From positions 1-61,132 of the forward strand of contig JAAZND010000102.1 in the NCBI GenBank assembly GCA_012798485.1: a stretch of DNA of 61,132 nt, written 5' to 3'. Under the pieces are notes generated by a model. The model was not told where the DNA came from. It was given only the letters and a program-made list of their open reading frames with translations, and did no database searches. The position numbers and the translations under genes were made by a program. Shown here piece by piece: positions 42,457 to 51,732 of this stretch (position 1 is the stretch's first letter; every line of letters starts with the position of its first letter). The DNA is from Candidatus Beckwithbacteria bacterium. Its GTDB lineage: Bacteria; Patescibacteriota; Microgenomatia; UBA1400; UBA1449.

Positions 42457-43161
42457 ATGACAATAATAAAAGACAAAAACTCATATACAAGAAATCAATG
42501 GCTAAAAAAAACTTTAGCTAAAATCCCAAAAAACCACAAAATTCTTGATGCAGGAGCAGGGCAATTACAGTTTAAAAAATATTGTAAACACTTAAAATAT
42601 ACTTCTCAGGATTTTGGAGAATATGATGGTAAAGGCGATAATAAAGGACTACAAACAAAAACTTGGGATAATTCCAAAATTGATATTAAATCAGATATTA
42701 TTAAAATTCCTGTTCAAGATAAGTCTTTTGACGTCATTATGTGCACCGAAGTTTTGGAACATTTACCAGAACCTATAAAAGCCATAAAAGAATTTTCTAG
42801 AATTTTAAAATCAAATGGAAAATTAATTATCACAGCTCCTTTTTGCTCTCTTACACATTTTACTCCATATTATTTTTATAATGGTTTTAGTAAATATTGG
42901 TATGAAAAAATTTTACCCCAAAATGGTTTTATTATAGAAGAAGTTTCTTTTAATGGAAATTTTTTTGATTATCTTTCTCAAGAAATATGTAGAATTCCCT
43001 ATATGGCCTCAAAATACAGTAAAATCAATATAATTCAAAATATTTTTTATAGATTAGTTAATTTTATTTTGCTTAAAATACTTAATAATTTATCAAAAAA
43101 TAGTAAAAATTCTGAAGAAATGCTTTGCTTTGGTTTACATATTTTAGCAACTAAAAAATAA
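42457..43161 (+). CDS. Class I SAM-dependent methyltransferase
   Basis: A 234-residue methyltransferase. Motif I HKILDAGAGQLQFKKYC near residue 30, IPVQDKSFDVIMCTEVLEHL near 90 and LKSNGKLIITAPF near 118 are in order, as in the methyltransf_11 group. It is one of a run of three successive methyltransferase-like genes (40844-43161). It ends 6 nt before the fucosyltransferase gene. Acceptor unknown. Confidence 0.87.
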   Translation: MTIIKDKNSYTRNQWLKKTLAKIPKNHKILDAGAGQLQFKKYCKHLKYTSQDFGEYDGKGDNKGLQTKTWDNSKIDIKSDIIKIPVQDKSFDVIMCTEVLEHLPEPIKAIKEFSRILKSNGKLIITAPFCSLTHFTPYYFYNGFSKYWYEKILPQNGFIIEEVSFNGNFFDYLSQEICRIPYMASKYSKINIIQNIFYRLVNFILLKILNNLSKNSKNSEEMLCFGLHILATKK

Positions 43162-43167
43162 ATATTT

Positions 43168-44055
43168 ATGATTATTTCAAAACTTTCCGGCGGATTAGGT
43201 AATCAAATGTTTCAATATGCAGCTGGTAGAGCTTTGGCTAAAAGGCTTAAAACTGATTTTAAAATCGATAATAATTTCTATAAACATCAACCCGTAAATA
43301 TCACCCATAGAAAATATGAACTAGAGTGTTTCAAGCTTAAAGCTGAAATCGCCAGTGATCAAGAAATTAGAAAGCTTAATTATTTTCATTTTAAAAATCA
43401 AAACAGATTGCTAAATGTTCTTCATTACCATCTCGCTCCGGTTTTTGAAAAAAATTATCTACAGGAAAAAAATCCTCACAATTTAGACGAAAAATTTTTT
43501 AAAACAAAAAAGAAAAATTTATATTTACAAGGATCTTGGCAAAGTGAAAAATATTTCAAAAATATTGAAAACATAATTCGTAAAGATTTTGATTTTAAAA
43601 ATAAAGTAAATCAGCATGCTAATAAAATTTTAAATAAAATAAAAAGTACTAATTCGATCTCTTTGCACGTTAGAAGAACTGATTATATTAGCAATACAAA
43701 CACTAATAAAATTCACGGAGTCTGTTCTATTGAATATTATAAACAGGCAATAAATCTAATTATTAAAGAAACTAAAGATCCTATTTTTTTTATTTTCTCT
43801 GATGATATTTCTTGGTGTAAACAAAATTTGCAATTAAATTACTCTCATTTTTATATTGAAAACAATAAGAATTGGGAAGATTTAAAACTAATGTCAAACT
43901 GTAAACATAATATTATTGCCAACAGCTCTTTTAGTTGGTGGGGAGCGTGGCTTAATCAAAATAAAGAAAAAATTATTTATGCACCCCAAAAATGGTTCAA
44001 TCTTGATAAATTAGATATAAAAGATAGAATTCCGGAAAAATGGTATTTAATATGA
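43168..44055 (+). CDS. Alpha-1,2-fucosyltransferase (GT11)
   Basis: A 295-residue GT11 enzyme. The start ISKLSGGLGNQMFQYAAGRA is the GT11 hallmark, the GDP-binding motif is SLHVRRTDYI near residue 167, and FSDDISWCK and NCKHNIIANSSFSWWGAWL complete the pattern. It transfers L-fucose from GDP-fucose to the 2-OH of a terminal sugar (some relatives use other GDP-6-deoxysugars). The GDP-fucose synthase-like gene about 9 kb upstream could supply the donor. Its stop overlaps the next ATG (ATGA). Confidence 0.92.
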   Translation: MIISKLSGGLGNQMFQYAAGRALAKRLKTDFKIDNNFYKHQPVNITHRKYELECFKLKAEIASDQEIRKLNYFHFKNQNRLLNVLHYHLAPVFEKNYLQEKNPHNLDEKFFKTKKKNLYLQGSWQSEKYFKNIENIIRKDFDFKNKVNQHANKILNKIKSTNSISLHVRRTDYISNTNTNKIHGVCSIEYYKQAINLIIKETKDPIFFIFSDDISWCKQNLQLNYSHFYIENNKNWEDLKLMSNCKHNIIANSSFSWWGAWLNQNKEKIIYAPQKWFNLDKLDIKDRIPEKWYLI

Positions 44056-45332
44056 AAATCAAACCAAAAAATATTTATCTTAAACTCAAAGAAATCATAA
44101 TCAAAAAAAAGCTTGTTGATCTTGAAAAAAGCCAATACTGGACCATAAATGAACTTAAGAACTTTCAAAATGAAAGACTAAAAAAAATTATTAATTATGC
44201 TTATAAAAATATTAAAGGCTATAGAGATAAATTTAATCAAGTTAAAATAAAACCTAATGACATCAATTCAAGTAATGATTTATACAAGATTCCAATTCTA
44301 ACTAGAGAAGAAATTCAAGAAAATCCAGCTTTTATTAATCCGAAATTAATACATACAACTTTGTATACTGGTGGATCTACAGGAAAATCTTTGATTTATT
44401 ATGATGATCAACAAGCTGGTATTATGAGATGGAATTGCCATTATCGAGGTTGGAAATATCAAGGATATAATGTTTCCAAAAAACTGGCAGTTATTTCTGC
44501 TGCCAAAAAAATATCAATTAATCATAAAATCTTAACTTTAAACGGACAACTCGAAGATAAATATCTTAGGCAAAATATAGAAGCTATAGTTAAATTTAGG
44601 CCTGAATTTTTACGAGGCTACGTAGGTTCAATCTATATCTTGGGAAAATATATCTTAGAAAAAAATATTAAAATTGATTTTATTAAAGCTATTGATCCAG
44701 TCTCTGAAAATTTATATGAGTATCAAAAAAAAATTATGCAAAAAGCTTTTAACGCTCCGGTTTTTGAAGAATACTGTTGTAATGACGGAGGTGCATGTGC
44801 TTGGGAATGTGAAAAACACCAAGGTCTTCACTGGGCCATGGAAAGAGCTATTATTGAAGAAAAAAATGGAGAAATGATCACAACGGACCTTTGGAATAAA
44901 GCTATGCCATTTATTAGATATAAAAATGGAGACAAAGTCAAATTTTTAAAAAACAAATGCTGCTGTGGCAGAACTTTACCATTGATAAAAGTGAAAGGCA
45001 GAGACAATGATATCATTATAGCTCCAAAAGGACCGATTGGAGCCACTTTTCTTATGTATCATGGAATTGGTTATGGAGATAAAAATTCATTTAGAACAGG
45101 AATTAGAATAGTTCAATATGTTCAAGAAAAAAATTATCAACTCAATGTCAATATTGTTAAAAGTGCCAATTGTACTCAAAAACAAATAGATGGATTTAAA
45201 AAAGCTGTCAAAACAACTTGCCATCAAATGAAAATTAAATTTAATTTTATTAAAGACATTAAAGGCACTAAAATAGGCAAAAGACAATTTATTATAAATA
45301 ATGACCATAAATTACTTGAAAAATGGAAATAA
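44052..45332 (+). CDS. PaaK/CapK-like adenylate-forming enzyme
   Basis: A 426-residue AMP-binding protein. The phosphate-binding loop is TLYTGGSTGKSLIYYDD (near residue 105), and VFEEYCCNDGGACAWECE and TTDLWNKAMPFIRYKNGD correspond to later adenylation motifs. CCCGRTLPLIKVKGR suggests a metal site, as in phenylacetate-CoA ligases. CapK-type relatives occur in capsule loci but their substrates are mostly unknown. Activation of an acyl or amino-acid group for transfer to the glycan is a reasonable guess. Start at 44052 by ATGA overlap with the GT11 gene. Confidence 0.83.
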   Translation: MKIKPKNIYLKLKEIIIKKKLVDLEKSQYWTINELKNFQNERLKKIINYAYKNIKGYRDKFNQVKIKPNDINSSNDLYKIPILTREEIQENPAFINPKLIHTTLYTGGSTGKSLIYYDDQQAGIMRWNCHYRGWKYQGYNVSKKLAVISAAKKISINHKILTLNGQLEDKYLRQNIEAIVKFRPEFLRGYVGSIYILGKYILEKNIKIDFIKAIDPVSENLYEYQKKIMQKAFNAPVFEEYCCNDGGACAWECEKHQGLHWAMERAIIEEKNGEMITTDLWNKAMPFIRYKNGDKVKFLKNKCCCGRTLPLIKVKGRDNDIIIAPKGPIGATFLMYHGIGYGDKNSFRTGIRIVQYVQEKNYQLNVNIVKSANCTQKQIDGFKKAVKTTCHQMKIKFNFIKDIKGTKIGKRQFIINNDHKLLEKWK

Positions 45333-45333
45333 T

Positions 45334-46263
45334 ATGAATCCAGTAGTTTCTGTAATCATGCCGGTTTTCAATGCAGAAAAATATCTTAAAAAAGCTATTG
45401 AAAGCATTCTGTCTCAAACTTTTACTGATTTTGAATTTATTATTATCAATGATGGATCTAGTGATAACAGCGAAAAAATAATCAAATCATATCCAGATAA
45501 AAGAATCAGATATTTCAAAAACAAAAAAAATCAAAATTTAGCTAGATGTTTAAATTTTGCAATTAAAAAAGCTAAAGGCAGATATATTGCCCGTATGGAT
45601 GCTGATGATATTTCCTATAAAAACAGATTTAAAAAACAATATCAATTTCTACAGCAAAATAGTCAAATTAACATCTGTGGGACATTTGCAGATATTATTA
45701 ATGAAAAAGGGCAAATCATTAAAAATTTTAAAAAACCGACTCAGGATAATGAAATTAAACTAAGTTTATTTTTCGGAAATCAACTTATTCATTCTTCTGT
45801 CTTTGTCAGAAAAGAAATTTTTGAGAAATATCAATATAATCCTAATTTAAAAAAGGGTCAAGATTACGAACTTTGGGTACGATTAGCTTTTGCTAAAAAT
45901 ATTTATTTTGCAAATCTTGACGAAAACTTACTTAAATATAGGCTTTATTATACTCAAAAAAGAATTGCTGATTTAAAATATTATGACAAGGTTTATAAAC
46001 TAAATTTTGAAAAATTTATGAATAATTATAATATTTCTTATCAAAAAAATGATTTTAAGGTTTATCTAAATTTCTTAAAAAATCAAGCAAGTATTTTCCA
46101 AATTTTTAATTTGGCTCACTTAAGCAAAAAAATAATCAGTTCAAAAAATTTTACAGAAAAATACAAAAATATTGATACCGTAAAGTTCTTTTCCCAAAAA
46201 CTCGGAAGATATAATTTTTTCTTAGAAAAATTATTATATTTATATTTGAATCAACTAAGATGA
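45334..46263 (+). CDS. GT2 glycosyltransferase
   Basis: A GT-A enzyme of 309 residues from the ATG at 45334; an in-frame extension to 45301 overlaps the previous gene. VSVIMPVFNAEKYLKKAIES, FIIINDGSSDNSEKI and YIARMDADDISYKNRF are complete, and KGQDYELWVRLAF near residue 175 is the acceptor region. This is the standard capsule/O-antigen GT2 architecture. Its last 4 nt overlap the FkbM gene. Confidence 0.9.
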   Translation: MNPVVSVIMPVFNAEKYLKKAIESILSQTFTDFEFIIINDGSSDNSEKIIKSYPDKRIRYFKNKKNQNLARCLNFAIKKAKGRYIARMDADDISYKNRFKKQYQFLQQNSQINICGTFADIINEKGQIIKNFKKPTQDNEIKLSLFFGNQLIHSSVFVRKEIFEKYQYNPNLKKGQDYELWVRLAFAKNIYFANLDENLLKYRLYYTQKRIADLKYYDKVYKLNFEKFMNNYNISYQKNDFKVYLNFLKNQASIFQIFNLAHLSKKIISSKNFTEKYKNIDTVKFFSQKLGRYNFFLEKLLYLYLNQLR

Positions 46264-46937
46264 TTAAAAAAATAACTATAAATAATTTCAAACATTTTCT
46301 TTTTCCCTTTGAAAAACAATCATATGCGCTGGAAGGCGAGGATCTTCTTCTAGAATATATTTTTACAGGTCAAAATCAAGGTTTTTACATTGATGTTGGA
46401 GCTCATCATCCGAAAAGATTTTCCAATACTTTTTTGTTTTATCAAAAAGGCTGGCATGGTATAAATATCGATGCTACGCCCAAAAGCATGAATCTATTTA
46501 AAAAAATTCGACCTAGAGATATTAACCTAGAAACAGCTATCTCTGATAAAAAAGAAAGGCTTGATTTTTATATTTTTAATGAGCCAGCTCTTAATACTTT
46601 TGACCATAAAAAAGCAGAAGAATATGAGAGAAAAAAAGACTATTTTATTGAAAAAATAATTAAAATGAAAACTCAAACGCTTGAAAAAATTTTAGATGAA
46701 TATTTAAAAAATCAAAAAATAGATTTTCTTACTATCGATGTTGAAGGTTTTGATTTTAAAGTTTTAAAATCTTTAAACCTTAAAAAATATCAACCGAAAA
46801 TAATTCTCATTGAATCATCTGACCAAGATATCGAAAAGGCTCTAAATTCCAGCATTGCCGAATATCTAAAAAAATTTAATTACAGCTTTTATCTCAAAAC
46901 CTTTAACACTTTATTTTTTAAAAATAATTTTTTATGA
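46260..46937 (+). CDS. FkbM-family methyltransferase
   Basis: A 225-residue FkbM protein with GQNQGFYIDVGAHHPKRFSN near residue 38, INIDATPKSMNLF near 70 and IDFLTIDVEGFDFKVLKSL near 155. The N-terminal SQ/EGEDLLL-like segment (ALEGEDLLLEYIF) is common in glycan-locus FkbM enzymes. It is not closely similar to the FkbM at 37647. It overlaps both neighbours by 4 nt. It presumably O-methylates a sugar of the assembled glycan. Confidence 0.9.
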   Translation: MIKKITINNFKHFLFPFEKQSYALEGEDLLLEYIFTGQNQGFYIDVGAHHPKRFSNTFLFYQKGWHGINIDATPKSMNLFKKIRPRDINLETAISDKKERLDFYIFNEPALNTFDHKKAEEYERKKDYFIEKIIKMKTQTLEKILDEYLKNQKIDFLTIDVEGFDFKVLKSLNLKKYQPKIILIESSDQDIEKALNSSIAEYLKKFNYSFYLKTFNTLFFKNNFL

Positions 46938-47836
46938 ATCTAGCGCCTATTATTCTTTTTGTCTATAACCGACCACAGCACGCTTTAAAAACACTAGAAA
47001 TGCTACAAAAAAATGATTTAGCTTCTCAAAGCGAGCTTTTTATTTTTGCTGATGGCGCCAAAAATCAAAATGATGATCAGAAAATACGAGAAGTCAGAAA
47101 AATAATTAGAAAAGCAAAAGATTTTAAAAAGATCAAAATCACTGAGCAAAATCAGAATCTTGGTCTAAAAAATTCCATTATTAAAGGTGTCGCAGAAATT
47201 ATCAAAAAATCAAAAAAGGTTATCGTTTTGGAAGATGACATTCTTACTTCTCCTTATTTCTTAAACTATATGAATCAGGCTCTTGAATTTTATGAAAACG
47301 ATAAAAAAATAGCCATGATTGGCGCTTGGTCGCCAAAAAATAAAAATCTTAATCAAGATATTTATCTTACTCAACGAGCTTGCTCATGGGGTTGGGCTAC
47401 ATGGATCGATCGATTTATTCAAATCGACTGGGAAATAAAAAACATTACTAAATTTTTCAAAAATCAAAAGCTACAAAAACAATTCAATCAAAGAGGTTAT
47501 AATCTAACTGATATTCTCAAAAAACAAAGTGAGGGCAAAATCGATACTTGGGATATTTATTGGGATTTCTGGCAATTTAAAAGGCAAGCTTTTTGTCTCA
47601 GACCAAAACATTCGCTAGTAAAAAATATTGGCACTGATGGGACTGGCACACATTACAAAAATAAGACAGAATATCAAATTATTTTTGATAAAAATTTTAA
47701 ACCGAAATTAACTCAATTAAATTTTAACCCTAAATTTGATCAATTATTTCAAAACAGTTTAGATAAGAGAAATTATCTTTACTATCTTGTCAAAATTAAA
47801 AATAAAATTTATGAATATTTTACAAATCAACACTAA
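46934..47836 (+). CDS. GT-A glycosyltransferase, GNT-I/GT2-like
   Basis: A 300-residue protein. LAPIILFVYNRPQHALKTLE opens a GT-A domain, LGLKNSIIKGV and VIVLEDDILTSPYFL hold the metal-binding EDD near residue 97, and ACSWGWATWIDRF followed by DTWDIYWDFW is typical of the GNT-I-like bacterial group sometimes annotated as sugar transferase or HlpA-like. It is soluble. The next GT4 begins 26 nt before its end. Confidence 0.82.
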   Translation: MNLAPIILFVYNRPQHALKTLEMLQKNDLASQSELFIFADGAKNQNDDQKIREVRKIIRKAKDFKKIKITEQNQNLGLKNSIIKGVAEIIKKSKKVIVLEDDILTSPYFLNYMNQALEFYENDKKIAMIGAWSPKNKNLNQDIYLTQRACSWGWATWIDRFIQIDWEIKNITKFFKNQKLQKQFNQRGYNLTDILKKQSEGKIDTWDIYWDFWQFKRQAFCLRPKHSLVKNIGTDGTGTHYKNKTEYQIIFDKNFKPKLTQLNFNPKFDQLFQNSLDKRNYLYYLVKIKNKIYEYFTNQH

Positions 47837-49058
47837 AGATTTTGGCGGTGGTGCAGCCAAGATTGCCCTCATTCTTCATCAAAACATTAATAAAGAAAAA
47901 AAGTATCGTTCTGTTTTTTTTGTCAAAGAAAAATTTTCTCAAGATCCAAAAATTTTTTATATCAATAAACATTCTGAAATTAGCAAAAAATTATGTAAAA
48001 AAGATTTTGTCAGCTTTTGGGATAATCAAACTAAGCCAATTTTAGCTAATGATTTAGCAAATTTTAATATTAATAATTTGCTCAAAAGTGAAAAATTTCA
48101 AAAAGCTGACCTTATCCATTGTCATAATCTTCATGGGCTTTATTTTAATCTTGACAGTCTCGTCGAAATTTCTAAATTCAAACCAGTTATTTGGACACTT
48201 CATGATATGTGGGCTATTACAGGACATTGTGCTCATTCTTTTGACTGTAATAAATGGCAAAAAGGCTGCCACAATTGTCCTTATTTATCAGTTTATCAAA
48301 AATTATTTTGGGATAATACTAAATATTTGTGGGAAAAAAAGAAACAAATTTATCAAAACAGCAAACTAAGCCTTGTGGTTCCAAGTCTCTGGCTCAAAGA
48401 AAAAATAAACAAAAGTATTTTACAAAAACAAGAAGTCAATCTTATTTATAACGGTGTTGATCATAATATTTTTAAAAAGCTTAATCAAAAAGAACTAAGA
48501 AAAAAAAATGATTTACCTAATGATAAAAAAATTATCTTAAGTTTTAATTATGGGTCAAAAAATTCATGGAAAGGTTTTGAATATATAGAAAAAATTATTG
48601 CGTTGCCAGAAAATAAAAATTGCTTATTTTTACTTATTGGCGGTGAAAAAAAGATCAAGGCTCAAAATATTGTTTATCTTAATACTAGTAATAAACCTGA
48701 AATCTTAAACCAATATTATAATCTTGCTGACTTATTTTTATACACTTCTCTTGCTGACAATTTTCCTTTAGTAATCCCAGAAACTTTGGCTACGGGACTG
48801 CCAGTTGTCAGTTTTTCCACTGGAGGAATCAAGGAAATTATCACACATAAACAAAACGGCTATCTGGCTAAATATCAAAATAGTAAAGATTTGCAAAATG
48901 GGATTAATTACATTTTAAATTTAAATGAGAAAAAATTAAAGAAAATGCAAACAGAAAATATTGCTAAAATTAAACAATTTTTTACGCAGGAGATAATGTG
49001 CAAAAATTATTTCAAACTATATAATGAGGTTTATGAAACTTTCTGTAGTGCTCGGTAG
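47811..49058 (+). CDS. Glycosyltransferase family 4 (colanic-acid WcaC type)
   Basis: A 415-residue GT4. ILQINTKDFGGGAAKIALIL, WTLHDMWAITGHCAHSFDC and KGCHNCPYL are the hallmarks of the WcaC-like branch with a Cys-rich insertion. The C-terminal donor site is ADNFPLVIPETLATGLPVVS near residue 320. I chose the ATG at 47811 because it directly precedes the fold. Its 3' end overlaps the next GT2 by 26 nt. Confidence 0.9.
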   Translation: MNILQINTKDFGGGAAKIALILHQNINKEKKYRSVFFVKEKFSQDPKIFYINKHSEISKKLCKKDFVSFWDNQTKPILANDLANFNINNLLKSEKFQKADLIHCHNLHGLYFNLDSLVEISKFKPVIWTLHDMWAITGHCAHSFDCNKWQKGCHNCPYLSVYQKLFWDNTKYLWEKKKQIYQNSKLSLVVPSLWLKEKINKSILQKQEVNLIYNGVDHNIFKKLNQKELRKKNDLPNDKKIILSFNYGSKNSWKGFEYIEKIIALPENKNCLFLLIGGEKKIKAQNIVYLNTSNKPEILNQYYNLADLFLYTSLADNFPLVIPETLATGLPVVSFSTGGIKEIITHKQNGYLAKYQNSKDLQNGINYILNLNEKKLKKMQTENIAKIKQFFTQEIMCKNYFKLYNEVYETFCSAR

Positions 49059-49941
49059 CTACAATCGCAAAGATTTTCTTAAAGAAACTATTTATTCTAT
49101 CAGAAAAGAACTATTAAACTGCAATTTCAAAAGTGAAATTATTATAGTTGATGGCGGTTCTCAAGATGGAACTCTTAAGTGGCTTATTAAACAAAAAGAT
49201 ATAATTACTGTTGTGCAGCATAACCGAGGAACATGGCAAGGCAAAAAAATTGAAAAAAAAACATGGGGTTATTTTATGAATCTAGGATTTAAAATTGCTC
49301 AGGGAAAATATCTTCTTATGATTAGTGACGATTGTTTAATTGTTCCAAATGCTATTAACAATGGTGTTAAACTTTTTGAAGAAAAATTAAAACAGAAAGA
49401 AAAAATCGGCGGTATTGCTTTTTATTGGCGTAACTGGCCTGAAGACAAATATTATTTTGTCGGCAAAACTCTTGGGGATAAAATGGTTATCAATCATGGT
49501 TTATATTTAACCAAAGCTTTAAAAGAGGTTGATTATCTTGATGAAAAAATTATCAATTTTTATTATGGCGATGGTGATTTAAGTCTTAAAATCTTGAATG
49601 CTGGATATAAAATTATTGACTGTCCCACCTCATTTATTGAACATTGTTATCATTTAAATTTAAAATTGAGAAAAGGCAATGAACAAACCGAAAAAAATGA
49701 TTGGCAAAATTATATAAGTAAATGGAACAAAACTTTTTACAAAAATAAATTTAAAGGCAGTTGGCAAAAAATAGTTTTTGAAGATAGAGCTAAAACTTAT
49801 CGTAATTTTTTCAAAGCTTTTACTATCAAAAATTATTTTATTTATTTTATTTTAATCTTAAGAAAATATCTCAAAAATCATCATTACCCTTTGTACCAAA
49901 AAATGGAAAAATTCAATCCTTACAAAACTTCTTTAAAATAA
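49033..49941 (+). CDS. GT2 glycosyltransferase
   Basis: A 302-residue GT-A enzyme. LSVVLGSYNRKDFLKETIYS, EIIIVDGGSQDGTLKWL and YLLMISDDCLIVPNAI are complete; FYYGDGDLSLKILNAGYK near residue 180 is the acceptor side. The ATG at 49024, three codons earlier, is an alternative start. It is the last gene of the long plus-strand operon and overlaps the 3' end of the convergent GT2 by 29 nt, so the two transcripts collide tail to tail with no terminator in between. Confidence 0.87.
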   Translation: MKLSVVLGSYNRKDFLKETIYSIRKELLNCNFKSEIIIVDGGSQDGTLKWLIKQKDIITVVQHNRGTWQGKKIEKKTWGYFMNLGFKIAQGKYLLMISDDCLIVPNAINNGVKLFEEKLKQKEKIGGIAFYWRNWPEDKYYFVGKTLGDKMVINHGLYLTKALKEVDYLDEKIINFYYGDGDLSLKILNAGYKIIDCPTSFIEHCYHLNLKLRKGNEQTEKNDWQNYISKWNKTFYKNKFKGSWQKIVFEDRAKTYRNFFKAFTIKNYFIYFILILRKYLKNHHYPLYQKMEKFNPYKTSLK

Positions 49942-50674
49942 TTCTAATCCAATAATAAATCACTTTATAAAAATTTTTTAAATAAGCAGCGTGATTAGCT
50001 AAAATAATTTTGATTAATAAACTGAAGCGCTTTTTATCAGAGTTTTTCAACATAGAAAGACGGCGAATTCTATAGAAAAATAAAGGCTCTTTAACCACCT
50101 CCCATTTATATCCTAAACAAGTCAGTTTAATCCATAGCTGCCAATCTTGATAGCCACTTAATTTTTCATCATATCCTGCTACTTTTTGCCACAGATTTTT
50201 ACGAAAAATTGAAGAGACATGAATTTGATTGCCAGCTAAAAGTCTTGGCAAATTGTAATCATATGGTTTTATTAATTTTTGCTCTTGTCCAAAAGTTTGG
50301 AAAAAACTTGTCACAAAAGCCAAATTAGAATTGTTATTTAAAATTTGATAAGTCTTTTGCAAATAGTCTACAGCTAATTTATCATCACTGTCCAAACAGC
50401 AGATAAATTTTCCAGAGGCTTTTTGAATTGCCTTATTTCTGGCTTTGGCAACGCCTTGATTTTCTTGATCAATAAATTGAATTTTATCTTTATATTTTGT
50501 TTTTAACTCTGATAATTTTTCTAGTGATTTTTTTTCGTTTGAGCCATCATTAACTAGAATAATTTCAAAATTGGCAAAAGTCTGGCTAAAGCAACTTTTG
50601 ATTGCTTCATCAATATATTGACCCAAATTATAATAAGTGATAATAATACTGATTTCTATCTTTTTATTTTTCAT
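49913..50674 (-). CDS. GT2 glycosyltransferase
   Basis: A 253-residue GT-A enzyme: ISIIITYYNLGQYIDEAIKS, EIILVNDGSNEKKSLEKL and FICCLDSDDKLAVDYLQ are intact, and SGYQDWQLWIKLTCLGYK near residue 180 is the catalytic-base region. The gene overlaps the start of a convergent partner at its 3' end and the GT4 stop (11 nt) at its 5' end. Codon use is like the rest of the locus. Confidence 0.88.
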   Translation of the reverse strand: MKNKKIEISIIITYYNLGQYIDEAIKSCFSQTFANFEIILVNDGSNEKKSLEKLSELKTKYKDKIQFIDQENQGVAKARNKAIQKASGKFICCLDSDDKLAVDYLQKTYQILNNNSNLAFVTSFFQTFGQEQKLIKPYDYNLPRLLAGNQIHVSSIFRKNLWQKVAGYDEKLSGYQDWQLWIKLTCLGYKWEVVKEPLFFYRIRRLSMLKNSDKKRFSLLIKIILANHAAYLKNFYKVIYYWIRIILKKFCKD

Positions 50675-51716
50675 TTTGTAAAACTTCTAAATAAATCTGA
50701 TAAGTTTTTTCTGCCATTTTTTCCCATGAATAATTTTTAACATATAAAAAAGCCTTTTCACCAACAAAAGTTGCTTTTTTGAAATTTGTAAAAATCCAGA
50801 CAATTTTTTTTCTTAAATCATTAATTTTATTTGGCTCTACTAAAAAACCAGTTTTATTATTTTCGATCATATCAGGATTAGCTCCAACCTTTGTTGCTAA
50901 AACCGGCAATTTAAAACTCATCGCTTCCAGAATAGTTAAGGGAAAACCTTCAGACAATGATGGCAAAATAAATAAATCTGAATTTTTATATTCTTTTTCT
51001 AAATCAATGCCAATTTTTTTACCAAGGAAATTAATCATTTTATCTATTTTTAAAGTTTTACTTAAAGCCACTAAATTTTCTTTTTCTTGACCTTCACCTA
51101 TAATTCTTAATTCAAAAGCAAAAGGAAAATTATGCAAAGCTTTAAATAAAATCTCTAAACCTTTAATTTTTTCTAAACGTCCAACAAACAAAATAATCTT
51201 TTTATCATGATTAAATTGTTTGACAAAATCTTTTTTATCATTAACTCCATTGGAAATAACATAAATTTTATTATTGACATTTGGATATTGTAAAAAATTA
51301 GCTGCCACAGTAATCTGCGCATCATATTTAATTTGAGTTAAAAAATAATTTTCCAGAAAATAAATCAAGGTTTTTTTTCTTAAATTCATTTTGACTAAAT
51401 CAAGATTATTACAACCATGAATAGTATAAACAACCGGTTTTTTCAAAATTAAACTCAAAATTTTAGCTGGAATTGCTGGAGAGTAAGCATGGGCATGAAT
51501 AAGATCAAAAGGATTTTTTATATGATTATAAATAACTACTGGAATTATCCAAAAATTATAAAGCAAACGAGCAAAAAAAGAAGGAAAAGGCTGAGAAAAA
51601 ATCAAAATTTCGCAACTATAATTTTTCTTTAGATATTTAGTTAGATTTTTTATATGTACAATTCCACCACCAACATATACTCCTCCATACACATCAATAA
51701 GCATTGCAATTCTCAT
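50664..51716 (-). CDS. Glycosyltransferase family 4
   Basis: A 350-residue GT4. The start MLIDVYGGVYVGGGIVHIKN is followed by VVYTIHGCNNLDLVK; the second domain begins ILFVGRLEKIKGLEIL, and the E-x7-E motif is in LSEGFPLTILEAMSFKLPVL near residue 265. It is followed by a GT2 with an 11-nt overlap and preceded by another GT4 with a 16-nt gap. The likely role is chain extension of the same glycan. Confidence 0.9.
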   Translation of the reverse strand: MRIAMLIDVYGGVYVGGGIVHIKNLTKYLKKNYSCEILIFSQPFPSFFARLLYNFWIIPVVIYNHIKNPFDLIHAHAYSPAIPAKILSLILKKPVVYTIHGCNNLDLVKMNLRKKTLIYFLENYFLTQIKYDAQITVAANFLQYPNVNNKIYVISNGVNDKKDFVKQFNHDKKIILFVGRLEKIKGLEILFKALHNFPFAFELRIIGEGQEKENLVALSKTLKIDKMINFLGKKIGIDLEKEYKNSDLFILPSLSEGFPLTILEAMSFKLPVLATKVGANPDMIENNKTGFLVEPNKINDLRKKIVWIFTNFKKATFVGEKAFLYVKNYSWEKMAEKTYQIYLEVLQNEK

Positions 51717-51732
51717 TTTATTTAAAAAATTG

